From: Rubrivivax sp.
Lineage (GTDB): Bacteria; Pseudomonadota; Gammaproteobacteria; Burkholderiales; Burkholderiaceae_C
NCBI GenBank assembly: GCA_030653385.1
Contig: JAURZM010000026.1
Span: 62,001-126,000, forward strand
Direction: 5' to 3'
Length of the DNA: 64,000 bases
In this document: positions 44,189 to 51,819 of the stretch, piece after piece
Layout: each line of letters begins with the position of its first letter
How positions within the stretch are numbered: the first letter of the stretch is position 1
Notes under the pieces: model-generated
The model's input: only the letters and a program-made list of their open reading frames with translations
The model's database searches: none
What the model was told of the DNA's origin: nothing
Position numbers and translations under genes: made by a program

Positions 44189-45844
44189 ATGGACACGATC
44201 ACGCACGAGGTGTTCAACCAGAGCCGGCCGTTCGAAGGCGTGAACCTGTTCGACGCCAACCGGCCGCTGCGCGACGCACTGGCCGTGCATGCGCCGGATC
44301 TGGACACTTCGCGTCTGCAGGCCCTGGGCGCCGAAGCCGGCAGCGAAGCCCTGCAGCAGCACGCGCGCCTGGCCAACGCCCACCCGCCTGTGCTGCACAC
44401 CCATGACCGGGTCGGCTGCCGCATCGACGAGGTCGAGTTCCACCCCAGCTACCACGCTCTGATGGCGCGTGCACTGCACCACGGGCTGCACGGCACACCG
44501 TGGACCGGCGGCCCGCAGTCGCATGTCGAACGTGCTGCCGCCTTCATGCTCTTCACCGAGCTCGAGCCGTCGGTGCTGTGCCCCGTGTCGATGAGCTACG
44601 CGGTCACGCCTGCGCTGCGTGCCAACGCTGCGCTGCACGCAGCCTGGGGGCCGCAGCTGGCAGCCACCGCCTACGACCCGCGCTTCATGCCCATGCCGCA
44701 CAAGTCGGCCGTCACCATGGGCATGGGCATGACGGAAAAGCAGGGCGGGTCGGACGTGCGCGCCAACACGACACGCGCTGAACGCGATGGCAGCGACACC
44801 TGGGGCGAGCGTTACCGCCTGACCGGCCACAAGTGGTTCTTCTCGGCACCGATGTGCGATGCCTTCCTGGTGCTGGCACAGACGGCGTCCGGTTTGAGCT
44901 GCTTTTTCCTGCCCCGCTGGCGTCCCGATGGCAGCTTGAACGCCATCCACGTCCAGCGCCTGAAACACAAGCTGGGCAACCACGCCAACGCCAGCTCGGA
45001 AGTCGAGTTTCACGGCGCCAGCGCATGGCGGGTGGGCGACGAAGGCCGCGGTGTGCCGCAGATCCTGGCCATGGGCGCGTTGACGCGGCTGGACTGTGCG
45101 CTGGGCACCGCCGGCCTGATGCGCCAGGCGCTGTCGCTGGCCTTGCATCACTGCGCACAACGGCAGGCCTTCGGCAAGCGCTTGATCGACCAGCCCTTGA
45201 TGAAAAACGTGCTCGCCGACCTGGCGCTGGAAAGTGAAGCTGCCACCGCGCTGGCGCTGCGCCTGTCCGTGGCGGTGGATCGCACGGAACACGGCAAGGA
45301 AGCACACGAACAGGTCATGCGCCGAGTGCTGACGCCCATCGCCAAGTTCTGGGTCTGCAAGCGCGGCAGCCATTTTGCGCAAGAGGCCATGGAATGCCTG
45401 GGCGGCAACGGTTATGTCGAAGCCGATGGTCAGGGCGTGATGGCCCGCATCTACCGCGAGATGCCGCTGAACAGCATCTGGGAAGGCGCGGCCAACATCA
45501 TGGCGCTGGACCTGCTGCGGGCCCTGCGTGGCGCCGATGTGGCGGCCGCGCTGGACCGTGAACTGACACCCAGCCGGGGCGCACACCCAGCGCTGGACCG
45601 TGCAGCCGCTGAGGTTCTGCACCAGATCGAACGGGCCGACACCGCCGAAGCACAAGCCCGAGCCCTGGCGCGCAACGTGGCTTTGATGCTGCAGGCCGCG
45701 CTGTTGCATCGGCAGTCGCCGCCCGCTGTTTTTGCAGCCTTCTGCGACACACGCCTGGACGCCGCGGCCGACGTCTTCGGCCTGCTGGGTGCGGGCCACG
45801 ACATGGACACGATCATTCACCGCGCGATGCCTTGGGAAGCCTGA
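44189..45844 (+). CDS. AidB-like acyl-CoA dehydrogenase
   Basis: This 551-residue flavoprotein belongs to the AidB/isovaleryl-CoA-dehydrogenase-like branch. The N-terminal helix region starts THEVFNQSRPFEGVNLFDAN, a typical AidB opening. Flavin motifs are MGMTEKQGGSDVRANTT and LTGHKWFFSAP; C-terminal FAQEAMECLGGNGYVE and MPLNSIWEGAANIMALD are conserved. E. coli AidB is alkylation-inducible and binds DNA, yet the cluster context suggests acyl-CoA metabolism. Its TGATG stop/start overlap with the GST gene implies coupling. Confidence 0.92.
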   Translation: MDTITHEVFNQSRPFEGVNLFDANRPLRDALAVHAPDLDTSRLQALGAEAGSEALQQHARLANAHPPVLHTHDRVGCRIDEVEFHPSYHALMARALHHGLHGTPWTGGPQSHVERAAAFMLFTELEPSVLCPVSMSYAVTPALRANAALHAAWGPQLAATAYDPRFMPMPHKSAVTMGMGMTEKQGGSDVRANTTRAERDGSDTWGERYRLTGHKWFFSAPMCDAFLVLAQTASGLSCFFLPRWRPDGSLNAIHVQRLKHKLGNHANASSEVEFHGASAWRVGDEGRGVPQILAMGALTRLDCALGTAGLMRQALSLALHHCAQRQAFGKRLIDQPLMKNVLADLALESEAATALALRLSVAVDRTEHGKEAHEQVMRRVLTPIAKFWVCKRGSHFAQEAMECLGGNGYVEADGQGVMARIYREMPLNSIWEGAANIMALDLLRALRGADVAAALDRELTPSRGAHPALDRAAAEVLHQIERADTAEAQARALARNVALMLQAALLHRQSPPAVFAAFCDTRLDAAADVFGLLGAGHDMDTIIHRAMPWEA

Positions 45845-46770
45845 TGCCGAATTTCATCCTGCACCACTACGACGGCTCGCCTTTCAGCGAAAAGCTGCGC
45901 CTGATCTTCGGCTTCAAGGGCATGAGTTGGAGCTCGGTGAAGATCCCCGTCATCCTGCCCAAGCCCGACGTGGTGGCGCTGACCGGCGGCTACCGCAAGA
46001 CACCCATCGTGCAGGTGGGCGCCGACGTGTACTGCGACACGGCCTTGATCGCCCGGCTGATCGACTGCCACCAGCCCACGCCGAGCCTGTACCCGGCCAG
46101 CGCGCCACTGGCGCCCATCGTGGCGCAGTGGGCCGACAGCACGCTCTTCTGGACCGTCATCCCCTGCGCCATGCAGCCGGCGGGTGTGGCCCACATCTTC
46201 CAGGGTGTGCCGCCCGAGGTGCTGAGAGCCTTTGCCGCCGACCGCGCACCCTTCACAGCCGGCATGAAGCGGCAGACCGCGGCCGACGCCACTGCCAACC
46301 TGGGTGCGTACCTCACCGCGCTGGATGCCCAGCTGGCCGACGGCCGCCACTGGCTGATGGGCGCCGACCTGTCGATCGCCGACTTCTCCGTTGCCCACTG
46401 CGCCTGGTACGTGCGACGTGCCGGGCCGGTGGCCGACATCTTCAAGCCCCACGGCCATTTCAGCGCCTGGCTCGACCGTGTGCTGGCGCTGGGGCATGGC
46501 ACGCCGCAGAAGATGCGCAGTGAAGAAGCGCTTGCGGTGGCCGCCGCCTCGACTTCACACGCAAGCTGCAGCGTGGCCACGGGGCTGGGCTTCGAAGCTG
46601 GTCAGGCGGTCACCGTCACACCCACCGACTACGGTCAGGACCCGGTGGCCGGCACGCTGGTGGGCCTGTGCAACGACGAAGTGGTGCTGCGCCGCCAGGA
46701 TGACCGCGCGGGCACCGTGCACGTGCACTTTCCGCGTGCCGGATTCCAGATCAAACGGGAGCAGACATGA
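45844..46770 (+). CDS. Glutathione S-transferase family protein with extra C-terminal domain
   Basis: This 308-residue protein has a thioredoxin-like GST N-terminal domain (about 1-80: FILHHYDGSPFSEKLRLIFG, YRKTPIVQVGADVYCDT) and an alpha-helical C-terminal domain (about 90-215) with DLSIADFSVAHCAWYV. Then a beta-rich extension of about 80 residues follows (LGFEAGQAVTVTPTDYGQDP, TVHVHFPRAGFQIKRE), longer than ordinary GSTs (about 210). The start overlaps the AidB-like stop by 1 bp; the stop overlaps the next SDR by 4 bp. Glutathione conjugation or isomerisation is possible. Confidence 0.88.
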   Translation: MPNFILHHYDGSPFSEKLRLIFGFKGMSWSSVKIPVILPKPDVVALTGGYRKTPIVQVGADVYCDTALIARLIDCHQPTPSLYPASAPLAPIVAQWADSTLFWTVIPCAMQPAGVAHIFQGVPPEVLRAFAADRAPFTAGMKRQTAADATANLGAYLTALDAQLADGRHWLMGADLSIADFSVAHCAWYVRRAGPVADIFKPHGHFSAWLDRVLALGHGTPQKMRSEEALAVAAASTSHASCSVATGLGFEAGQAVTVTPTDYGQDPVAGTLVGLCNDEVVLRRQDDRAGTVHVHFPRAGFQIKREQT

Positions 46771-47669
46771 GTCACTTGCAAGGCGGCATCGCCGTCATCA
46801 CCGGCGCCGCGTCGGGCTTCGGCCTGGAGACCAGTCGCATCGCCGCCCGCCTGGGCATGAAGGTCGTGATGGCCGACGTGCAGGCCGATGCACTGGCCAC
46901 CGCGCAGCAGGAAATCGAAGCCCTGGGTGCGCAGGTGTTGCCCTTCCGGCTGGACGTGTCCAAGGCCGCCGAAGTCGAGGCCCTGGCCGCCGCCACCGTG
47001 CAACGGTTCGGCGCACCCAACTTCGTGTTCAACAACGCCGGCGTCGGCGCCGGAGGCCTGATCTGGGAGCACACCCTCAAGGACTGGGAGTGGGTCATCG
47101 GCGTCAACCTGATGGGTGTGGCGCATGGTGTGCGGGTGTTCACGCCCCTGATGTTGGCCGCAGCGCAAAAGAACCCGGCCTGGCGTGGCGACATCGTCAA
47201 CACCGCCAGCATGGCCGGGCTGCTGAACGCACCCAATATGGGCGTCTACAACGTCAGCAAACACGCGGTGGTCTCGATGAGCGAGACGCTGTACCAGGAC
47301 CTGTCGCTGGTGACCGAGCAGGTGCGCGCCCACGTGCTGTGCCCCTTCTTCGTGCCCACCGGCATCCACCTGAGTGAACGCAACCGCCCGTCCGAGATGC
47401 CCGCAGCCGCGCCCACGCGCAGCCAGCGCATCGCACAGGCCATGAGCGATCAGGCGGTGACGAAGGGCAAGGTCAGCGCGGCACAGGTCGCGCAATGGGT
47501 CTTCGATGCCTGTGCCGAAAACCGCTTCTACATCTTCAGCCACCCCAAGAGCCTGGCCACCGTGCAGGTGCGGCTGGAAGACATCATGACGCTGCGCAAC
47601 CCCAGCGACCCGTTTGCCGCCAAGCCGGAGCTCGGTGCCAAACTCAGGGCTGAACTGAAGGGCGGCTGA
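46767..47669 (+). CDS. SDR family NAD(P)-dependent oxidoreductase
   Basis: This 300-residue classical SDR has the TGAASGFGLETSRIAARLG cofactor loop, FNNAGVGAGG and the catalytic triad of Ser in VNTASMAGLL with Tyr-Lys in VYNVSKHAVVSM. The C-terminus is extended by a substrate-facing region (NRPSEMPAAAPTRSQRI). It overlaps the GST gene by 4 bp and is the last gene of the catabolic island before a 40 bp gap. The substrate is probably a hydroxyacyl or alcohol product, inferred from context. Confidence 0.92.
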   Translation: MSHLQGGIAVITGAASGFGLETSRIAARLGMKVVMADVQADALATAQQEIEALGAQVLPFRLDVSKAAEVEALAAATVQRFGAPNFVFNNAGVGAGGLIWEHTLKDWEWVIGVNLMGVAHGVRVFTPLMLAAAQKNPAWRGDIVNTASMAGLLNAPNMGVYNVSKHAVVSMSETLYQDLSLVTEQVRAHVLCPFFVPTGIHLSERNRPSEMPAAAPTRSQRIAQAMSDQAVTKGKVSAAQVAQWVFDACAENRFYIFSHPKSLATVQVRLEDIMTLRNPSDPFAAKPELGAKLRAELKGG

Positions 47670-47709
47670 GGCCGACCAACCCGCCCGCAGCGGCCCCGAC
47701 AATGGGGCC

Positions 47710-48972
47710 ATGAGCACCCCCGGCGCTGCCGAGACACCCGCCGCAGCTCCCAGCCCACCCAGCCCACGCGGCCCCTGGGACCTGCCCAACTTCCGTTGGC
47801 TGTGGACCGGCATGTGCGTGTCCACGCTGGGCTCGCACGCGGCCGGCATCGTCTACCCGCTGCTGGTGCTCGCGCTGACCGGTTCGCCCGAAATCGTCGG
47901 CTGGGTCACCGCGCTGCGGGTCACGCCCTTCGTGCTGCTGTGCCTGCCGGTGGGCGCCATGGTCGACCGCTGGGACCGCCGGCGTGTGATGCTGATCTGC
48001 GACGTGGGCCGCTTCTTCGTGGTCGGCAGCCTGCCGCTGGCGATGTGGTGGGGCGACCCGACGCTGGCCCACATCATCGTGGTGGCGGTGGTCGAAGGCA
48101 CCTTCATGGTCTTCTACAACCTGGCCGAGGTGGCCGCGCTGCCGCGGGTGGTGCCGCGTGGCCTGCTGCCGCAGGCCAGCGCCTACAACCAGGCGGGCTG
48201 GGCGGCTGCCGGCATTGCCGGCCCGGCGCTGGGCACGGGCCTGTACCAGATCAGCCGTGCCTTGCCTTTTGGCATGGACGCGCTGAGCTACGTGGTGTCG
48301 GCCTTCACGCTGTGGCGCTTGAAGGGTGACTTCTCAGCCGCACCCGCCACCGGCCCGCGCCAGATTCGTGCCGAGATCATGACCGGCCTGCGCTGGCTGT
48401 GGCACGAAAAGATCGTGCGCCAGATGGCCATGCTGACCGGCAGCATGAACTTCGTCGAAGCCTCGGTGCCGCTGCTGCTGATCGTGCTGGCGCAGGAGAT
48501 GGGCGCCAGCGCGGCGCAGATCGGCCTGATCTTCAGCGCCGGTGGGGTGGGCGGAGTGCTGGGCGCCATCGTGGGCGGTCGCATCCAGCGCTACTTCAGT
48601 TTCGGCCAGGTGATCATCGGCACCACCGTGCTGCAGGCACTGCTGTTTCCGCTGTATGCGGCCAGCCCGTCGCCCCTGTGGCTGGGGCTGGTCTACGGGC
48701 TCATCCACTTCCTGGGCCCGGTTTACAACGTGGTGCAGTTCAGCCACCGCATCGCGCTGATTCCGCCTGGCCTGGAAGGGCGCGTGAACGCCGGCTTCAG
48801 GTTCATCGCGCACCTGCCCAACCCGATCGGTGCTGTGCTGTGCGGTGTGTTGATCGAACGCGCGGGCTCGGGTGTCACGCTGCTCTTTTTTGCGGCGGTG
48901 TTCGGTGTGCTGGCGCTGGCTGCTGCGGCTTCGCACACCATCCGGCACACACCCCGGCTGCCGGGGCATTGA
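47710..48972 (+). CDS. MFS transporter
   Basis: This 420-residue major facilitator has 12 predicted helices. The N-terminal cytoplasmic tail is Pro/Ala-rich (1-25), and the loop 2-3 motif is LPVGAMVDRWDRRRVML. Mid-protein FSAGGVGGVLGAIVGGRI is a helix-turn typical of the MFS_3 group. A small hairpin GGCCCC-GACAAT-GGGGCC ends 1 bp before the ATG, and might limit ribosome access. It is 40 bp downstream of the catabolic SDR and could be part of the same transcript. Substrate unknown. Confidence 0.88.
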   Translation: MSTPGAAETPAAAPSPPSPRGPWDLPNFRWLWTGMCVSTLGSHAAGIVYPLLVLALTGSPEIVGWVTALRVTPFVLLCLPVGAMVDRWDRRRVMLICDVGRFFVVGSLPLAMWWGDPTLAHIIVVAVVEGTFMVFYNLAEVAALPRVVPRGLLPQASAYNQAGWAAAGIAGPALGTGLYQISRALPFGMDALSYVVSAFTLWRLKGDFSAAPATGPRQIRAEIMTGLRWLWHEKIVRQMAMLTGSMNFVEASVPLLLIVLAQEMGASAAQIGLIFSAGGVGGVLGAIVGGRIQRYFSFGQVIIGTTVLQALLFPLYAASPSPLWLGLVYGLIHFLGPVYNVVQFSHRIALIPPGLEGRVNAGFRFIAHLPNPIGAVLCGVLIERAGSGVTLLFFAAVFGVLALAAAASHTIRHTPRLPGH

Positions 48973-48990
48973 TCGTCGGCTGGTTGCCGT

Positions 48991-49746
48991 TCAGCAGGCC
49001 AGTGCCAAGGCCTGCAGTGGCCGCTGCGTGCTGCCGTCGGTGACGACAAACACCACACGCCGGGGGTGTTCGGGCACGCCGCGGCTCACGCTGATCTGGC
49101 TGCTGCCGCCCTGCGCCGCGGTCCATGCCGGCACGGGTTTGTACAGGCGCACGACGTGGTCGTGGCGCAGCGTTTCACCGGCGTTTTCGCCGGCACGCAC
49201 CTGGGTGACGTGCTGGTCTTCCAGCACCGCCCAGTAGCCGCCGAGGCGGCCTGTGATGTCGGGGCTGGCAGCCACACGCGCCGTGACCTTGTCACCGTCG
49301 CGGGCCAGGCTCAGGCTGACGGTCGACGTGCTGGCCGTCGGCAGTTTGGGCCCGTTGCGCCATTCACGCCACTCACGCCAGTCGCGACCCGCCGCCACCA
49401 CCTGCGGGGTGTAGACCTGCCGGCTGCCCGCCAGGCGTGCCAGCTCGTGCTGGCGTGCCGTGAACTCGGGCGAGGCAAAACGGTCGGGCCAGCCCAGGCG
49501 GTCCCAGTAGTTGACATGGAAGGCCAGCGGCAGCACGTCGGCGCGGCCCTTCAAGGTGGACAACCAGCGGTCGGCGGGTGGACACGAACTTCAACCTTCG
49601 CTGGTGTAGAGCTCGACGACGGTGGGGGCGATGGCGCCGCTGCTGGCCTGGCAGGTGGACGCGTGTGCGGTGCCGGCCAGCACGGCAAGGACGGCAAGGA
49701 CGGCAATGACGATAGCTCTCACGGTTCGGCGGGGATGCTCGGGCAT
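48991..49746 (-). CDS. DUF1223 thioredoxin-fold protein with in-frame TGA at the CxxC site: candidate selenoprotein (or nonsense pseudogene)
   Basis: If the TGA at 49591-49593 is read through, this is a 251-residue secreted DUF1223 protein. It has a signal peptide (hydrophobic AIVIAVLAVLAVLAG, cleavage near AHAS), VVELYTSEG, then TGA at codon 52, SSCPPADRWLS, LAFHVNYWDRLGWPDRFASPEFTARQ and VYTPQVVAAGRDW. Family members have Cys at the codon-52 position (GCSSCPPAD), a thioredoxin-like CxxC. Here TGC is replaced by TGA while Cys55 and the whole remaining frame stay intact, giving UxxC if selenocysteine is inserted. A small stem-loop lies 17 nt downstream. The alternative is a nonsense mutation or sequencing error. 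The start ATG is 49746; ATG 49794 is also in frame. Confidence 0.7.
49561..49593 (-). promoter_or_regulatory. Putative bacterial SECIS-like stem-loop after in-frame TGA
   Basis: On the mRNA, counting from the UGA, bases +18 to +22 (CGACC) pair with +26 to +30 (GGUUG) around the three-base loop GCU. This gives five pairs with one G-U. The loop begins with G and sits 22 nt after UGA, within the usual spacing of bacterial selenocysteine insertion elements. The stem is short, and equal-size hairpins arise by chance in GC-rich DNA, so support is modest by itself. Confidence 0.4.
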
Positions 49747-49861
49747 GGTCGGGTCCGTTTGCTGAAGGCTTGTGCAGTGCATGGGCACTGTCAAGTGCCA
49801 TCAGTCGTGCCACGCCGCCGCATCTTTCATCGCCACTTCCGCGACGACAAACCGATGTTTC

Positions 49862-50605
49862 TCAAAGCAGTTGATGCAGCCCTCGCCCCAGCAAGGCCAC
49901 CCCCGTGCAGGCCAGCAGCGTCAGCACGACACGCTTGAAGGCCTCCTGGCTGATGCCCGCGTACAGCCGTGCGCCCAGCAGCACCGGCACCAGCAGCACG
50001 GCCGCCACCACCGCCAGTTGCGGCACCATGGCCGGCTTGACGATGCCGGTGATCACATAACTGGTGAACGTCACGGCCAGCATCACCAGGTTGAAGTTCT
50101 GGATCACACCCCGCAGCGTGTCCTTGTCCCAGCCGCGCAGCGTGCACCACAGCGTGGGCAGCGGGCCGGTGAATCCGCCGATGGCCCCGGTGACACCGCC
50201 CGCCAGCCCGACCGCGGTGTCTGCCGCCCGGCCGCCGCCCGTGATGTGCGGGATGCGGCTGCTCAGCAGCATCACCGGGCACCACACCGCCAGCATCAGC
50301 CCCACGCCGAGCTGGAAAGTGGCCGCGTCCAGGCGCGGCAGCAGCCACACACCCAAGGGCAAGCCGCACAGGCCACCCAGCAGCAGCGGCGCCAGGCGCG
50401 GCCATTGCATGGGGCGGCGCTGCGTGACAAAGGCGACGAGCTGACCCGTGAGCGCACCGAACACCGACATCGGCGCCACCAGCTGCGGTGGCAGCCACCA
50501 GGCCCAGATCGAGGTGGCCACCAGGCCGAAGGCAAAACCCGACAAGCCTTGCACGAAGCCGGCCGCCGCCGCGCCGGCGATCAGCACCCACCACGTCGAA
50601 TCCAT
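49862..50605 (-). CDS. TSUP-family permease (TauE/SafE sulfite exporter type)
   Basis: This 247-residue membrane protein has seven to eight predicted helices. TSUP repeats appear as AAAAGFVQGLSGFAFGLVATSIWAWWLPPQ and the second half GLAGGVTGAIGGFTGPLPTLWCTLRGW, each with the conserved Gly-rich GxxGF core. Such proteins move sulfite, sulfoacetate or related anions. It lies 2 bp after the kelch-protein stop on the same strand, suggesting an operon, and downstream of that is the DUF1223 gene read separately from its own start. Substrate unknown. Confidence 0.9.
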   Translation of the reverse strand: MDSTWWVLIAGAAAAGFVQGLSGFAFGLVATSIWAWWLPPQLVAPMSVFGALTGQLVAFVTQRRPMQWPRLAPLLLGGLCGLPLGVWLLPRLDAATFQLGVGLMLAVWCPVMLLSSRIPHITGGGRAADTAVGLAGGVTGAIGGFTGPLPTLWCTLRGWDKDTLRGVIQNFNLVMLAVTFTSYVITGIVKPAMVPQLAVVAAVLLVPVLLGARLYAGISQEAFKRVVLTLLACTGVALLGRGLHQLL

Positions 50606-50607
50606 GT

Positions 50608-51732
50608 TCAGCGCGCGACCGGTTTGCCCGGCAGGTGTTGCACGCGCCAGGTCCGCGCCGTTGCCTGGATGTTGTTGTCGTAGCCACCGGAGACCAGCAC
50701 GTCACCATCCGGCAGCACCGTGGCCACGCTGAAGGCCAGGCCCAGGCCGATGCTGCCCCGGGCCCGCGCAAAGTGGGGCTGGCCCGGTATCCAGATTTCG
50801 ACGTCGTCTGCGCCGCCGGCCATCACCACCTCGCCGCCAGGCAGCACCGCTGCCGCGCTGGCGACCTTGTAGCGCGGGTTCAGCAGGCTGGGGCCAGCGC
50901 TGAAGGTGGCGGTCGCGGGGTCGTAGATTTCGGTCTGTGCCAGGCGCCGGCCCTCGTTGCAGTCGGCAGAGCCGCCGATCACCATCACCCGCCCGTCCTT
51001 CAACAGCAGCGCCGCGTGTTTGCAGCGCGGCTGCAGCAGTGGGCCGGTTGGCTGAAAGCGCTGGCTGGCCGGGTCGTGGATCTCGGCCGTGCGCGTGGCG
51101 GTGTTCCTGGATGTCAGGCCACCCATCACCAGCACCCGCCCGTCGGGCAAGCGAACCGCTGCATGGTGCGCGCGGGCCTCGGCCAGGGTGGAGGCAGGGA
51201 CAAATCGGTCCAGGGTGGGGTCAAAACGTTCGGCCTGCGCCACCGGCAGGTTCGTCGCCGACGCGCCGCCGATCACCAGCACCGAGCCGTCCTGCAGGAC
51301 CGTTGCCGTGGCGTCCATCCGGGCCGTGGCCATGGCGCCCACCGCCTTGAAGCGGCGGTTGGCCGGGTCGTAGACCTCGGCCGTGGGACTGGCGGCAGAC
51401 CCGGTCCAACCGCCGGCCACCAGCACGCGGCGGTCGGGCAGCAGGGCCGAGACGTGGGACACCCGCCTTTCCTGCATGGGCGGGGCGGCCAGCATCCGCC
51501 CGGTGCCGAGGTCCAGGACCTCGGCCGAAGCCTCGACCGGCGAGCAGCCCGGCCCACTGCAGCCGCCAGTAAACAGCACTTCCCGGGCGGACAGCAGCGT
51601 GGCCTGGTGGGCCGCCCGGGGTGTCGACATCGGTGTCGAGCCGTTCACGGTCCAATCGGAAGCGGCTGGCGCAAACGCCGCGGCGACGCCCAGGCAGGCC
51701 GCGGGTGCAATCAGCAAGGGAAGCAGTTTCAT
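50608..51732 (-). CDS. Secreted kelch-repeat beta-propeller protein
   Basis: This 374-residue protein has a signal peptide (LLPLLIAPAACLGVAAAFA) and about six kelch-like repeats. Each repeat shows a strand such as LPDRRVLVAGG, LQDGSVLVIGG, LPDGRVLVMGG, LKDGRVMVIGG, LPGGEVVMAGG and LPDGDVLVSGG followed by aEvYDPa. This is a six-bladed propeller resembling galactose-oxidase central domains, but without the copper-site context. A cysteine pair FTGGCSGPGCS lies in blade one. No catalytic motif is seen. It starts a two-gene operon with the TSUP permease and diverges from the flavoprotein gene. Confidence 0.88.
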   Translation of the reverse strand: MKLLPLLIAPAACLGVAAAFAPAASDWTVNGSTPMSTPRAAHQATLLSAREVLFTGGCSGPGCSPVEASAEVLDLGTGRMLAAPPMQERRVSHVSALLPDRRVLVAGGWTGSAASPTAEVYDPANRRFKAVGAMATARMDATATVLQDGSVLVIGGASATNLPVAQAERFDPTLDRFVPASTLAEARAHHAAVRLPDGRVLVMGGLTSRNTATRTAEIHDPASQRFQPTGPLLQPRCKHAALLLKDGRVMVIGGSADCNEGRRLAQTEIYDPATATFSAGPSLLNPRYKVASAAAVLPGGEVVMAGGADDVEIWIPGQPHFARARGSIGLGLAFSVATVLPDGDVLVSGGYDNNIQATARTWRVQHLPGKPVAR

Positions 51733-51819
51733 GGCAGGGTCCTGCAGAGGTGAGGTGTGGGGCGATCGGTGCGCAGACCTGGCCATTGTCGGCGGGGCGC
51801 TGACGTACAGTCTTCCACG

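Noticed and set aside
48991..49563. A shorter DUF1223 protein starting downstream of the TGA
   Set aside because: It would lack the signal peptide and the first strand of the thioredoxin fold, and has no proper start; the natural frame begins at 49746.
49666..49706. Tandem ggacggcaa-like repeats in the DUF1223 gene
   Set aside because: They encode the repeated AVL core of the signal peptide; not an independent repeat element.
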